From Lysobacter sp036697405 (GTDB lineage Bacteria; Pseudomonadota; Gammaproteobacteria; Xanthomonadales; Xanthomonadaceae): 64,000 nt of DNA. Below are positions 54,400-63,507 of this stretch, piece after piece (within the stretch, counting starts at the first letter, position 1; every line of letters begins with the position of its first letter). The stretch spans positions 1 to 64,000 of the forward strand of contig NZ_JBAHWA010000017.1 of the NCBI RefSeq assembly GCF_036697405.1. Reading direction: 5' to 3'. The notes below the pieces were generated by a model. The model was given only the letters and a program-made list of their open reading frames with translations, ran no database searches and had not been told where the DNA came from. Both the position numbers and the translations under genes were made by a program.

Positions 54400-54423
54400 C
54401 CGCAGCCCGGTCGCGGGCTGCGG
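54400..54423 (-). terminator. Hairpin after the amidohydrolase gene
   Basis: CCGCAGCCCG (54400-54409) and CGGGCTGCGG (54414-54423) form a 10-bp stem with a GTCG loop, 15 bp beyond the amidohydrolase stop. No T-tract follows on the minus strand, so it is terminator-like only. Confidence 0.45.
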
Positions 54424-54438
54424 CGAACCGGTGGAGGA

Positions 54439-56475
54439 TCAGGGGGCAGCCTTGCGCGGCACGATCCCCAGCGCCTGCTCGATCTCGCCCGGGTCGTAGC
54501 GCTTGCCGCCCTTGAATACCGCGTCGACCTTGCGGATATCGCGCATGTCGGCGAGCGGGTCGCCGTCGATCAGTACCATGTCGGCGAGCTTGCCCGGCGC
54601 GATCACGCCGCGGTCCTTGTCCACGCCCAGCACCTGGGCCGGCGTCAGCGTCGCCAGGCGCAGGACTTCGGCGTTGGGGATGCCGGCGCGCGCATACACC
54701 TCAAGCTCGGCGTGCAGCATGTAGCCGGCCAGCGCATCGGTCCCGGGCAGGATGGTCACGCCGGCCTCGTGCACGGCCTTGAGCAGTCGCAGCATGCTCG
54801 GGAACGCCTGCTTGTAGGCCTCCTCCTTGCCGTGCGGCGGCTTCAGTGCGCCCCAGCTCAGGCCACGCTGGGCCTGCGGCGGGAAGCGTTCGGCGACGCC
54901 GCGCAGGCCGGGCGGGGTCTTGCTGTCGGGATCGCCGCCGTACAGGTCCTCGGCCAGGGCCATGGTCGGATCGAGCACGACATGGCGGCGCTTGAGGAAG
55001 GCGATGAAGTCGCGCACTTCGGGCTGGTCGGGCGTGAACTCGTAGGCGTGCTCGCCGACTTCGGTCAGGCGCGCCTTGGTGCGGGTGTCCTGCACGCGCG
55101 GGTACATGAAGTTGAGTTCGACGAACAGGAAGTGCTGCAGCTCGTCGGCCCCTGCTTCGATGAACTGGCGCGCCGACATGAAGGCCGGGACATGCCCGCT
55201 CACCCGCAGGCCGCGCGCATGGGCGCGGTCGGCGATCAGCGGGAACAGCTCGGGTTTCAGCGAGGAATAGGTCTTGATCTGCATGTAGCCGCGGTCGGCG
55301 TAGAAATCGACCGCCTTGAGCGCTTCCTCCGGCGTGTCGACCAGCATCTTGGTCGGGCCGGCATAGGGGCCGGGGCCGTCGATGAAGCCGGCCATCATCA
55401 CCCGCGGGCCGATCTCGGTGCCGGCCTCGAAACGCTGCACGCGCTGCGGGAAGGTGTCGGTGTTGTTGGCCACGTCGCGCGCGCTGGTGACGCCGGCGGC
55501 GATGTCGAGCGCGCCGTCCTGGATCGACGCGTAGTGCTTGTGCACGTCCCACAGGCCCGGCATCAGAAATCGGCCGCGTGCGTCCACGACTTCGGCGTTC
55601 GCCGGCGCCTTGACCTGCGCGTCCGGCGCCACGCGCACGATGCGTTCGCCTTCGACCAGCACGCTGGTGCCCGCCGTCGCGCTGAGGTCGCGCGGGTCGT
55701 ACACGCGCGCGTTGCGGATCAGCAGCGGCCCCTTGGGCGCATGGGTAAGCCGTTGCGCGAGTTCGGCGCCCCAGCTGGCGTCGGCGCGCTCCTGGATCTC
55801 CAGCAGCTTGGGCAGCACGTCCTGCAGTTCGGTATCGATGACCACGAACCAGCCCGAGGCGTAGATCGCGGCCGCGGTCGAACCGTCGCTACGCAACCAC
55901 AGCGAACCCGGGGTGAAATCCAGCCCGACCAGGCGTTGCAGGCTCAGCTTGACCGGGCCGTTCTTGCCGACCACCTCGTGCTCGCCCAGGGTTTCGATGC
56001 GCGCCTCGCCGGCGGGCAGAATCGCCAGCTTGCGCTCGGGCGCCTGCAGCAGCGCGCGCGCGAGCGCGCCGCCGAGTTCCGGCGCGGCCTGCAGCGGCAG
56101 GAAGAACGCCGGCGCGGTCAGCGCCTTCTCGCCCTGCTCGCTGGGGTTCTTCCAGCTCGCGCGCCCGTCCTTGACCTGATAGCGCTCCTCGAAAGGATTG
56201 AGCAGGTAGTCGTTGCCGCTGCCGGAGTAGTCGGCCAGGGTGCCGTCGGCGTTGAGCGTCCAACGCGTCTTGCTGCGGTCGCCGCGGCCGCGGTCGGTGA
56301 AGTGGTACTCGACCTGCACGCCGCCGTCGGCGGCGGTCTCGACCACCTGTTTGCCGGCGACGTTGCCCTGCATCAGCACCACCTGTTCGCGGCGGGCGGC
56401 GAGGGCGTCGGAGATCGAAAGCGCGAGTACGGCGGGCAATGCGAACGACAGCAGCAGCGGTCCGGCTAGGCGCAT
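54439..56475 (-). CDS. Exported metal-dependent amidohydrolase
   Basis: A 678-residue secreted or periplasmic enzyme. Signal peptide (LLLSFALPAVLALSISDALA), a roughly 220-residue beta-rich N-terminal region, then the amidohydrolase domain from about residue 250: LLIRNARVYDP, FLMPGLWDVHKHYAS (HxH metal site), MQIKTYSSLKPELF (Lys), RVSGHVPAF (His), LPGTDALAGY (Asp) and GKLADMVLIDGDPL. Metal ligands are conserved. Similar proteins act on peptides or N-acyl compounds; the substrate is unassigned. It lies between the lipoproteins and the second TonB receptor, all on the minus strand. Confidence 0.88.
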   Translation of the reverse strand: MRLAGPLLLSFALPAVLALSISDALAARREQVVLMQGNVAGKQVVETAADGGVQVEYHFTDRGRGDRSKTRWTLNADGTLADYSGSGNDYLLNPFEERYQVKDGRASWKNPSEQGEKALTAPAFFLPLQAAPELGGALARALLQAPERKLAILPAGEARIETLGEHEVVGKNGPVKLSLQRLVGLDFTPGSLWLRSDGSTAAAIYASGWFVVIDTELQDVLPKLLEIQERADASWGAELAQRLTHAPKGPLLIRNARVYDPRDLSATAGTSVLVEGERIVRVAPDAQVKAPANAEVVDARGRFLMPGLWDVHKHYASIQDGALDIAAGVTSARDVANNTDTFPQRVQRFEAGTEIGPRVMMAGFIDGPGPYAGPTKMLVDTPEEALKAVDFYADRGYMQIKTYSSLKPELFPLIADRAHARGLRVSGHVPAFMSARQFIEAGADELQHFLFVELNFMYPRVQDTRTKARLTEVGEHAYEFTPDQPEVRDFIAFLKRRHVVLDPTMALAEDLYGGDPDSKTPPGLRGVAERFPPQAQRGLSWGALKPPHGKEEAYKQAFPSMLRLLKAVHEAGVTILPGTDALAGYMLHAELEVYARAGIPNAEVLRLATLTPAQVLGVDKDRGVIAPGKLADMVLIDGDPLADMRDIRKVDAVFKGGKRYDPGEIEQALGIVPRKAAP

Positions 56476-56719
56476 GGCGGCCCTCCTTGGGCTCGTCGGG
56501 GCCGCGAACGGCTCCGATGAGCAGAGGCCTGGCGCGGCGGGGTCACCCCTTATAGCCGATCCGGACGCGCGTGAATGCGCCGCTTACGACAGATGGTTTC
56601 TCCGCCGCGTCGAACCGTTGCGACGACGGCGGCCATGCTCGCCCGTGCCCTGCGCCGCGCCAGCGCGAGGCGTCCGGCCCGCGTCCGGCCGTACCGGTGC
56701 CGAGCCTGCCCGAGGGACG

Positions 56720-56750
56720 AAAAAGCGACGGCCCGCAGTTGCGGGCCGTC
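56720..56750 (-). terminator. Intrinsic terminator of the TonB receptor gene
   Basis: GACGGCCCGC (56727-56736) and GCGGGCCGTC (56741-56750) form a 10-bp stem with an AGTT loop, followed on the minus strand by GCTTTTTCG. It lies 35 bp beyond the receptor stop. This separates it from the amidohydrolase gene. The rest of the 56476-56784 gap shows no gene. Confidence 0.85.
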
Positions 56751-56784
56751 GGGTCCTGCCTGGCGTTCGCGCGGGCGGCTCAGC

Positions 56785-59169
56785 TCACCACTTGTAGCCG
56801 GCCTTCAGATACACGAACGCGCCGTTGAAGCCGAACGGCGAGGCGGTGTTGTAGGGCAGATAGTTGCGCGTGCCCAGCACCAGCTTGGACTCGTCGGGGT
56901 ACTCGTCGAGCACGTTGTCGCCGCCGACGGTGAAGTCCCAGCTGCCCAGGTGGTAGGTGGCGGCCAGGTCCAGCGTCCACTTCGCGCTGAAGGTCTGGTC
57001 CAGCAGCGGGTTGGTCGCGTGCAGTTCGGTGAATTCGCCGTAGCGGGTGGCGGTGGCGTTGAAGCTCCAGTTGCCGGTGTCCCAATCGCCGGCCAGGAAG
57101 AACTTGTCCTTGGGCGCGCCCTTGGTGATGCGGCCGATCTCGGTGCGGCCGATGCGCACCGCGGCCGGATCGATCGCGGCCAGGCGCGCCGGGTTGGGCG
57201 CGATCTTCTCGATCTCGGTCTTGGAGTAGTTGTAGCCCAGGGTCAGGTTGAACTTGCCCGATGCCAGCTCCCAGGCCTGGGTCGCGACGATGTCCACGCC
57301 CTGGGTCTTGGTGTCGACCGCATTGGTGAAGTAACGGCCGCCGCCGATGCCCGGATAGCCGTTGGCCTGCAGGTAGTTGCGCACCGCGGCGCTGGTGAGG
57401 TTTTCCGACAGCAGGATGCGGTCGTCGACCTTGATGTGGTACGCGTCGACGGTGATGTACAGGCCGTCGCTGGGCTGCAGCACCAGGCCCAGGCTGTAGT
57501 TGGTGGACTCCTCGGCCCGCAGCGACTCCGAGCCCAGCGCGATCGCGGCGGGGTTGTCGACGCGGAAGGTGCCGATCTCGTAGGGAACGCCGCTGATGAA
57601 GTTGGTGGCGATCGACTGGAAGAACTGCTGCTGCAGCGACGGCGCGCGGAAGCCGGTGGAGGCGGTGGCGCGCAGGGCGACCTTGTCGGTGAAGGCGTAG
57701 CGCGCCGACAGCTTGCCCGAGGTGGTGTCGCCGAAATCGCTGTAGCTCTCGTAGCGCACGGCGATGCCGGCGGAGAACTTGTCGGTCAGATCGGCCTCGA
57801 CGTCGGCGTACAGCGAGTAGCTATGGCGGTCGAAATCGCCGGCATCACTGGCGCGGAAACCGGAAAACACCTGCGCGCCCGGGATGATCTGGCCGTTGGG
57901 CGCCGCCACGCCGCCGTTGGCGTAGGACAGCGGTTCGCCGGCGCGCTGCGAGAACTCTTCGCCGCGCCACTCCGCGCCCCAGGCGAAGGTCACCGGGTAC
58001 CGCCAGCCGAAATCCACCGGCCGGGCGAAGTCCAGGTTCAGCACGTGCTGGGTGACTTCGAGCGCGCCGGCGTAGAACTCGGTCGGCGAGGTCGGGCCCA
58101 GGCTGCGGTTGAGCGTGTTCTCGATGTCGAAGCTGAGCTCGTTGTGGCCGTAGTTGTAGCTGAAGTCGATCTGGGTGCCGCCGGCGGTTTCGCCGCGCAG
58201 GCCGACCACCGCCGCGCGGTCCTTGCTGATGTTGTGGATCTGCGGCAGGAAGCCGTTGGGATAGATCGAGGGGATGTTGCGCGGGTCGCCGGCGAAGCGG
58301 AAATAGCCGTTGGAGAGCACGTCGCGCTTGCTGTAGCTGCCGAAGGAATAGAAGGTCAGGTAGTCGGTGGGGCTGTATTCGCCGTTGTACGAGACCGCGC
58401 CGCTGTCGATTTCGGGGTCGCCGTAGCGCTGTTCGACCACGCCCTGGAACGGGCGCGCGCGGTTGGTCTGGTCCTGGTGGCCGCCCTGCGCGGCCAGGTG
58501 CAGCTTGCCGTTCTCGCCGAGCTTGAAGCCGGCGTCGCCGGACAGCTGGTACTGCTCGCCGTCGCCGGCGCTGTACTGGCCGTAGCGCGCGGCGAGGCTG
58601 CCGCCGTGGTCGCTGCCCTTGAGCACCACGTTGACCACGCCGGCGATCGCGTCGGAGCCGTACTGCGCCGAGGCGCCGTCGCGCAGCACTTCCACGCGCT
58701 CGATCGAAGCGATCGGGATCGCGTTGAGATCGACCGGCGAGGAGCCGCGGCCCTGGCTGCCGTTGAGGTTGATCAGGGCGGTGGTGTGGCGGCGCTTGCC
58801 GTTCACCAGCACCAGCACCTGATCCGGCGCCAGGCCGCGCAACTGCGCCGGGCGCACCGCGTCGGTGCCGTCGGTGATCGCCGGGCGCGGGAAATTCAGC
58901 GAGGGCAGGGCGCGCGCCAAGGCGGTCGCCAGTTCGACCGTGCCGGTGGCCTCCAGCGCCTCCGGCGTGATGATGTCGATCGGCGCGCTGGACTCGGCGA
59001 CGGTGCGGTCGCTGACCCGGGTGCCGGTGACGATGACCTGATCCAGGGTGTGCGCTTCGGAAGCGGGCTCGTCGGGAGCGGGCGCTTGCTGCGCGTAGCC
59101 CGGAGCGGCGAGGGCGGCGAGCAGGGCGAGTGCGAGCGGACGGCGGACGGCGCGGAAAGCTACGGACAT
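56785..59169 (-). CDS. TonB-dependent receptor
   Basis: A 794-residue outer-membrane active transporter. Signal peptide (LALALLAALAAPGYAQQ), TonB box region (HTLDQVIVTGTRVSDRT), plug domain (about 45-160; LRGLAPDQVLVLVNGKRRHT, VEVLRDGASAQYGSDAIAGVVNVVL), and a 22-strand barrel ending in the aromatic residue W (YLKAGYKW). No STN domain. The RRHTTALINLNGSQGRGSSPVDLNAIP motif places it with the receptors of broad or carbohydrate-like substrates common in Xanthomonadaceae; the substrate is not assignable. It is divergent from the cobalamin operon. Confidence 0.92.
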   Translation of the reverse strand: MSVAFRAVRRPLALALLAALAAPGYAQQAPAPDEPASEAHTLDQVIVTGTRVSDRTVAESSAPIDIITPEALEATGTVELATALARALPSLNFPRPAITDGTDAVRPAQLRGLAPDQVLVLVNGKRRHTTALINLNGSQGRGSSPVDLNAIPIASIERVEVLRDGASAQYGSDAIAGVVNVVLKGSDHGGSLAARYGQYSAGDGEQYQLSGDAGFKLGENGKLHLAAQGGHQDQTNRARPFQGVVEQRYGDPEIDSGAVSYNGEYSPTDYLTFYSFGSYSKRDVLSNGYFRFAGDPRNIPSIYPNGFLPQIHNISKDRAAVVGLRGETAGGTQIDFSYNYGHNELSFDIENTLNRSLGPTSPTEFYAGALEVTQHVLNLDFARPVDFGWRYPVTFAWGAEWRGEEFSQRAGEPLSYANGGVAAPNGQIIPGAQVFSGFRASDAGDFDRHSYSLYADVEADLTDKFSAGIAVRYESYSDFGDTTSGKLSARYAFTDKVALRATASTGFRAPSLQQQFFQSIATNFISGVPYEIGTFRVDNPAAIALGSESLRAEESTNYSLGLVLQPSDGLYITVDAYHIKVDDRILLSENLTSAAVRNYLQANGYPGIGGGRYFTNAVDTKTQGVDIVATQAWELASGKFNLTLGYNYSKTEIEKIAPNPARLAAIDPAAVRIGRTEIGRITKGAPKDKFFLAGDWDTGNWSFNATATRYGEFTELHATNPLLDQTFSAKWTLDLAATYHLGSWDFTVGGDNVLDEYPDESKLVLGTRNYLPYNTASPFGFNGAFVYLKAGYKW

Positions 59170-59469
59170 GGTGCGCGGCTCCTTGCGGCGAGGGGATTGG
59201 TAGCGATGTCATTTTGGTTTAACACGGTTCTAACAAGCCGGTCAAACCCTTATCCGCATGAAGCGATAGCCAATTGGTATAGGGGTCCCGGCGGTTTGTG
59301 ACGGCGTCTCCAAATCCGCGGCCGCGGCCGGGATCGGGATCGGGATCGGGATCGGACGATGGAGCGGGTCGGACCGGCGGGGCGCGGCGGCGCCGGCTCG
59401 GCGTTAGCCCGTCCGCTCATGCCGTTTCGTCATGCCGGCCGGCCGCGGCCGGGCTGTTAACATGCGCGG
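59170..59469. other. Divergent region between TonB receptor and B12 operon
   Basis: 300 bp. It includes a run of about five GGGATC hexamers (59330-59355), and AT-richer sequence near 59205-59240 (TTGGTTTAACACGG) that may hold the receptor promoter. No gene is seen. The promoter of the riboswitch transcript should lie near 59430-59465, but no convincing pair is visible. Confidence 0.5.
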
Positions 59470-59680
59470 GCTTGAGGTGATCGCCGGCCCCGCCGGCGAT
59501 TGAAACGGGAATCCGGTGCGCCAGTCCTTCCAACGAAGCGACGGCTATTCCGGAGCTGCCCCCGCAACGGTAAGTAAGACGAACGATCCGCAATCGAGCC
59601 ACTGTGCGCATGCATGGGAAGGCGCGGACCGGAGGGCTGGAGGCCCTCGCTTGCAAGCCCGGAGACCGGCCTGAGGCTGA
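59470..59680 (+). promoter_or_regulatory. Cobalamin (AdoCbl) riboswitch
   Basis: Core elements are clear: GAAACGGGAATCCGGTG near 59502-59518, GAGCTGCCCCCGCAACGGTA near 59550-59569, GCCACTGTG near 59598-59606, GGGAAGGC near 59617-59624 and the B12 box AAGCCCGGAGACCGGCC near 59655-59671. It precedes btuB by about 120 bp. Binding of adenosylcobalamin should reduce expression of the whole downstream operon. Confidence 0.95.
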
Positions 59681-59791
59681 CCCGACACGCGGTGGGCGCT
59701 GTCATGGGGCCGCCTTGCGTCCGCGCGTCGCCGCCTCGTCGTTCCCTCCTGCGTGTCTCCGACCCATCGTTTCCGCGCGGGTAGGCGCGGA

Positions 59792-59809
59792 TCAGGAGCC
59801 ATGCTTTGA
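59792..59809 (+). promoter_or_regulatory. btuB initiation region: TTG start overlapping a 2-codon ORF
   Basis: CAGGAG (59792-59797) is the Shine-Dalgarno. ATG at 59801 opens only ATG-CTT-TGA. The btuB frame opens at TTG 59806 (MNFRHSVLRRTAL), which overlaps that TGA. The spacing favours ATG for a nearby start and TTG for a slightly longer one, so initiation could be reduced by the mini-ORF. Confidence 0.6.
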
Positions 59810-61659
59810 ATTTCCGTCATTCCGTCCTTCGCCGCACCGCGCTGGCGACGGCGCTGCTGTCCGTCGTCGCCCCGGCCGTGGCGGCCGACGCCGCCACCGA
59901 CCTCGACCAGGTCGTGGTCACCGCCACCCGCACCGCCCAGACCCAGGACGCGACCCTGGCCTCGGTGACCGTGATCGACCGCGAGGACATCGAGCGCCTG
60001 CAGCCGGCCAACCTGCCCGAGCTGCTGCGCGGCACGCCCGGCTTGTCGATGGCCAACCACGGCGGCCCCGGCAAGTCGACCTCGCTGTTCCTGCGCGGCA
60101 CCGAATCCGATCACGTATTGGTGCTGATCGACGGCATCAAGATCGGTTCGGCGACCAGCGGCGGCGCCTCGCTGCAGGACATTCCGGTCGAGCAGATCGA
60201 GCGCATCGAGATCGTGCGCGGGCCGTTCTCCAGCCTGTACGGTTCCGAGGCGCTGGGCGGCGTGATCCAGATCTTCACCCGGCGCCCGCAGGGCGCGTTC
60301 GCGCCGCACGCCAGCGCCTCGATCGGCAGCTGGAACACGCGCCGCGGCACGCTCGGCGTCGGCGGCAAGGGCGAGAACGGCTGGTACTCGATCAACGCCG
60401 CCAGCGAAGACACCGACGGCATCAACGCCTGCCGCGGCAAGCCCTCGCCGGGCGGCGCCGGCTGCTTCACCCACTCGCCCGACCGCGACGGCTACCGCAA
60501 CCTGTCGCTGACCGCGCAGGGCGGCTACCGCTTCAGCGAGGCCTGGGACGCCGAAGCGCGCCTGTTCCGCGCCGAAGGCCGCAACGAATACGACGGCAGC
60601 ACCAACAATCAATCCGACACCGTGCAGCAGATCGCCGGCGGGCGCCTGCGTTACGCCCCCAGCGAGCGCGCCACGCTGAGCTTGAACCTGGGCCGCAGCA
60701 GCGACCTGAGCGACAACTACAAGAACGGCGTTTACTCCAGCACCTTCAACACCCGCCGCAAGCTCGGTTCGCTGCAGGGAGACTTCGGCCTCGGCGGCGG
60801 CCTGCTCAGCCTGGGCTACGACTGGCAGCGCGACGAGGTCGAAAGCAGCACCGTCTACGCCCACGACCGCCGCATCAACCGCGGCCTGTTCGGCCAGTAC
60901 CAGCGCGATCTTGGCGCGCATTCGCTGCAGGCCAGCCTGCGCCGCGACGACGACAGCCAGTTCGGCGGCCAGACCACCGGCAGCGCGCTGTGGGGCTGGA
61001 ACCTCAGCGAACAGCTGCGCCTGACCGCGAGCTACGGCACCGCGTTCAAAGCGCCGACCTTCAACGAGCTGTACTTCCCCGGTTTCGGCAATGCCGACCT
61101 CAAGCCGGAAGAGTCGCGCAGCTTCGAACTCGGCCTGCGCGGCGCGCACGCCTGGGGCGGCTGGTCGCTCAACGCCTACGAGACCCGGGTCGACGAACTG
61201 ATCGCGTTCGACGCCTCGATCGGCCTGCCGGGCAACATCGACCGCGCCCGCATCCGCGGGGCCGAGGCCAGCGTCGATACCACGCTGGCCGGTTGGGACC
61301 TGCGCGCCAGCGCGACCTGGCTGGATCCACGCAACGACAGCCGCAGCGCCAGTCGCGACAAGATCCTGCCGCGACGCGCGCGCGAAAGCGCACGCCTGGA
61401 CGCCGACCGCCGCTACGGCCGCTTCAGCCTGGGCGGCAGCGTCTACGTCGCCGGCGAGCGCTACGACGATCTGGCCAATACCCGCCGCCTGGACGGCTAC
61501 GCCACCACCGATCTGCGCCTGGGCTTCCGCTTCGACGAGTCCTGGAGCCTGCAGCTGGCGGCCAACAACGTGTTCAACCAGCGCTACGAAACCGCGTCCT
61601 ACTACAACCAGCCGGGCCGCAACTACCTGCTGACCCTGCGCTACCGACCCGCGAACTGA
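59806..61659 (+). CDS. btuB: Vitamin B12 outer-membrane receptor BtuB
   Basis: A 617-residue TonB-dependent outer-membrane receptor for cobalamins. A signal peptide (LATALLSVVAPAVAA) is followed by the TonB box (LDQVVVTATRTAQT), a plug (VEQIERIEIVRGPFSSLYGSEALGGVIQIFTRRP, quoted in part) and the beta barrel ending RNYLLTLRYRPAN. Length matches the BtuB family. It is placed under a B12 riboswitch and starts an operon with two membrane proteins, cobO and cobB. The TTG start is unusual for the region. Confidence 0.93.
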   Translation: MNFRHSVLRRTALATALLSVVAPAVAADAATDLDQVVVTATRTAQTQDATLASVTVIDREDIERLQPANLPELLRGTPGLSMANHGGPGKSTSLFLRGTESDHVLVLIDGIKIGSATSGGASLQDIPVEQIERIEIVRGPFSSLYGSEALGGVIQIFTRRPQGAFAPHASASIGSWNTRRGTLGVGGKGENGWYSINAASEDTDGINACRGKPSPGGAGCFTHSPDRDGYRNLSLTAQGGYRFSEAWDAEARLFRAEGRNEYDGSTNNQSDTVQQIAGGRLRYAPSERATLSLNLGRSSDLSDNYKNGVYSSTFNTRRKLGSLQGDFGLGGGLLSLGYDWQRDEVESSTVYAHDRRINRGLFGQYQRDLGAHSLQASLRRDDDSQFGGQTTGSALWGWNLSEQLRLTASYGTAFKAPTFNELYFPGFGNADLKPEESRSFELGLRGAHAWGGWSLNAYETRVDELIAFDASIGLPGNIDRARIRGAEASVDTTLAGWDLRASATWLDPRNDSRSASRDKILPRRARESARLDADRRYGRFSLGGSVYVAGERYDDLANTRRLDGYATTDLRLGFRFDESWSLQLAANNVFNQRYETASYYNQPGRNYLLTLRYRPAN

Positions 61660-61683
61660 TCGCCAACGCCACCGAGGCCGCCG

Positions 61684-62274
61684 ATGAACGCTCCCGCCCG
61701 ACCCGTCTATTACAGTCTGTTCACCGCGCTCGCCGCCGCGATGGTCGCGACCCGCTTCCATCATTTCGGCGACGCGCTGCACCTGCCCGACGCGTCGATG
61801 GCGGTGTTCTTCCTCGGCGGCCTGTGGCTGCGCCGGCACCTGGGCTTCGTCGCTTTCCTGGTGCTGGCGGTGGCGATCGACTGGATCGCGATCCAGGCCC
61901 AGGGCAAGAGTTTCTTCGAGCACTACTGCGTGACCCCGTCGTACGCCTTCCTGCTGCTGGCCTACGCGGCGCTGTGGTACGCCGGGCGCTGGTACGCCGA
62001 CCGTCTGCGGGCCACGCCGCGCGCGCTGTTGGGCGCGCTCGGCGCCGGTCTGGTCGCGGCGTCGGTGTCGTTCCTGATCTCCAACGGCGCCTTCTACTGG
62101 TTCGGCGGCCGCTACGAAGACCCGAATGTCGGCCAGTACCTGGCGCGGGTATGGCAGTGGGGCCCGCTGTTCGTGCGCACCACCCTGGGCTACATCGCCG
62201 TGGCCCTGGTCGCCTACGCCCTGATCGCGCGCGCCGCCGGCACGCGCGGTCCCGCGCGCGTCGCCAAAGTCTGA
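61684..62274 (+). CDS. Multi-span membrane protein, B12-locus paralogue 1
   Basis: A 196-residue integral membrane protein with about six hydrophobic segments (near 9-28, 37-75 in two parts, 84-105, 113-140, 160-185). Charged/aromatic motif FYWFGGRYEDP lies in the fifth segment. It follows btuB by 24 bp within the B12-riboswitch operon. It shows paralogy with the next gene (DASMAVFFLGGLWLRR vs SASWAIFFIAGAMLRP; FGGRYEDP vs FSGRYPEP). No family is recognised; size resembles small ligand-specific importer subunits. A role in cobalt or cobinamide/cobalamin transport across the inner membrane is inferred from context. Confidence 0.82.
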   Translation: MNAPARPVYYSLFTALAAAMVATRFHHFGDALHLPDASMAVFFLGGLWLRRHLGFVAFLVLAVAIDWIAIQAQGKSFFEHYCVTPSYAFLLLAYAALWYAGRWYADRLRATPRALLGALGAGLVAASVSFLISNGAFYWFGGRYEDPNVGQYLARVWQWGPLFVRTTLGYIAVALVAYALIARAAGTRGPARVAKV

Positions 62275-62287
62275 TGAGGACCCCGAG

Positions 62288-62893
62288 ATGACCGCCACCA
62301 CCGCCCATTCCCTGCCGCTGGTCTCGCCGCGTGCCCAGATCGTCGTCGGCGTCGCGCTCGCGGCGTTGATGATCGCCACCCGCGGCCAGCACTTCGCCAC
62401 CATCGACCGCCTGCCCAGCGCGTCCTGGGCGATCTTCTTCATCGCCGGCGCGATGCTGCGGCCGATGTGGATGCTGCCGCTGCTGTTCGTGCTGGCTTCC
62501 TTGCTGGATATCGTCAGCCTGGCTTCGGGCACGATCGGCGACTGGTGCCTGTCGCCCGCGTACTGGGCGCTGGCGCCGGCCTACGCGAGCTTGTGGCTGG
62601 CCGGCCATTTCTACGCCCGCATCCACCAGGACCGCTGGTCGGCCCTGCCGCGCCTGGTCGTGGTCTTGGCGCTCGCCGCGTTCGTCGCCTATGCGTTCTC
62701 CGGCGGTGGCTTCTATTTCTTCTCCGGGCGTTATCCGGAGCCGAGCCTGGCCGGCTTCGCCGAGCGCATCGCTCGCTACTATCCGCGTAACCTCGGCACC
62801 CTGGCCGGCTACGTCGGCGCCGCGTTCGCCCTGTGGGCCGCCGCGCGCGCGCTGGGCGCGGACCGCGCCGCCCAGCAAGGAGCCCGCGCATGA
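62288..62893 (+). CDS. Multi-span membrane protein, B12-locus paralogue 2
   Basis: A 201-residue integral membrane protein, paralogue of the preceding gene 13 bp upstream. Segments: VVGVALAALMIATRGQHF, SWAIFFIAGAMLRPMWMLP, LLFVLASLLDIVSLASG, YWALAPAYASLWLAG, LVVVLALAAFVAYAFSGGGFYFFSG and GTLAGYVGAAFALWAAARA. It carries the FYFFSGRYPEP motif. The cobO start overlaps its stop (62890-62893, ATGA), so the two genes are coupled. The tight coupling with cobO supports a role in cobalamin precursor uptake. Confidence 0.82.
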   Translation: MTATTAHSLPLVSPRAQIVVGVALAALMIATRGQHFATIDRLPSASWAIFFIAGAMLRPMWMLPLLFVLASLLDIVSLASGTIGDWCLSPAYWALAPAYASLWLAGHFYARIHQDRWSALPRLVVVLALAAFVAYAFSGGGFYFFSGRYPEPSLAGFAERIARYYPRNLGTLAGYVGAAFALWAAARALGADRAAQQGARA

Positions 62894-63507
62894 ACGATCC
62901 GACCCCGAGCCAGGAAGAACGCCACCGCCAGCGCATGCAGCGCAAGAAGGAGCTGGTCGACCGCAAGATCGCCCGCGCCACCATCGAGCGCGGCGTGCTG
63001 GTGGTCAACACCGGCAACGGCAAAGGCAAGAGTTCGTCGGGCTTCGGCATGCTCGCGCGCTCGCTCGGCCACGGCTTCCGTTGCGGCGTGGTGCAGTTCA
63101 TCAAGGGCAGTTTCTCGACCGGCGAGGAAGCCTTCTTCCGCCGCTTCGAGGGCGAGCAGCTCGACTACCACGTGATGGGCGAGGGCTTCACCTGGGAGAC
63201 CCAGGACAAGGCGCGCGACATCGCCGCCGCGCAGGCGGCCTGGGCCAAGGCCGCGGCGATGCTGGCCGACGAGGCCTGCGACTTCGTGCTGCTGGACGAG
63301 CTCAACATCGCGCTCGCGCACCGCTACGTCGAACTCGACGCGGTACTGGCCGCGGTCGCCGCGCGCCCACCGCTGCAGCACGTGGTCATCACCGGCCGCG
63401 GCGCGCCCGACCGCCTGATCGAGGCGGCCGACACGGTGACCGAGATGCGCGTGGTCAAGCATGCGTTCCAGGCCGGGATCAAGGCGCAGAAGGGCGTGGA
63501 GCTTTGA
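62890..63507 (+). CDS. cobO: Cob(I)yrinic acid a,c-diamide adenosyltransferase
   Basis: A 205-residue ATP:corrinoid adenosyltransferase (CobO/BtuR) that attaches the adenosyl ligand in cobalamin synthesis and salvage. P-loop NTGNGKGKSSSGFGMLARSLGHG near residue 39 (quoted in part), VVQFIKGSFSTGEE near 75, GEGFTWETQD near 97, DFVLLDELNIAL near 135 and VVITGRGAP near 163 are all family motifs. The start overlaps the upstream membrane protein's stop. It precedes cobB. Confidence 0.96.
   Translation: MNDPTPSQEERHRQRMQRKKELVDRKIARATIERGVLVVNTGNGKGKSSSGFGMLARSLGHGFRCGVVQFIKGSFSTGEEAFFRRFEGEQLDYHVMGEGFTWETQDKARDIAAAQAAWAKAAAMLADEACDFVLLDELNIALAHRYVELDAVLAAVAARPPLQHVVITGRGAPDRLIEAADTVTEMRVVKHAFQAGIKAQKGVEL

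Noticed and set aside
56575..59301. 908-codon plus-strand frame opposite the TonB receptor
   Set aside because: Antisense shadow with repetitive Val/Ala/Gly/Gln composition; the minus-strand receptor is complete.
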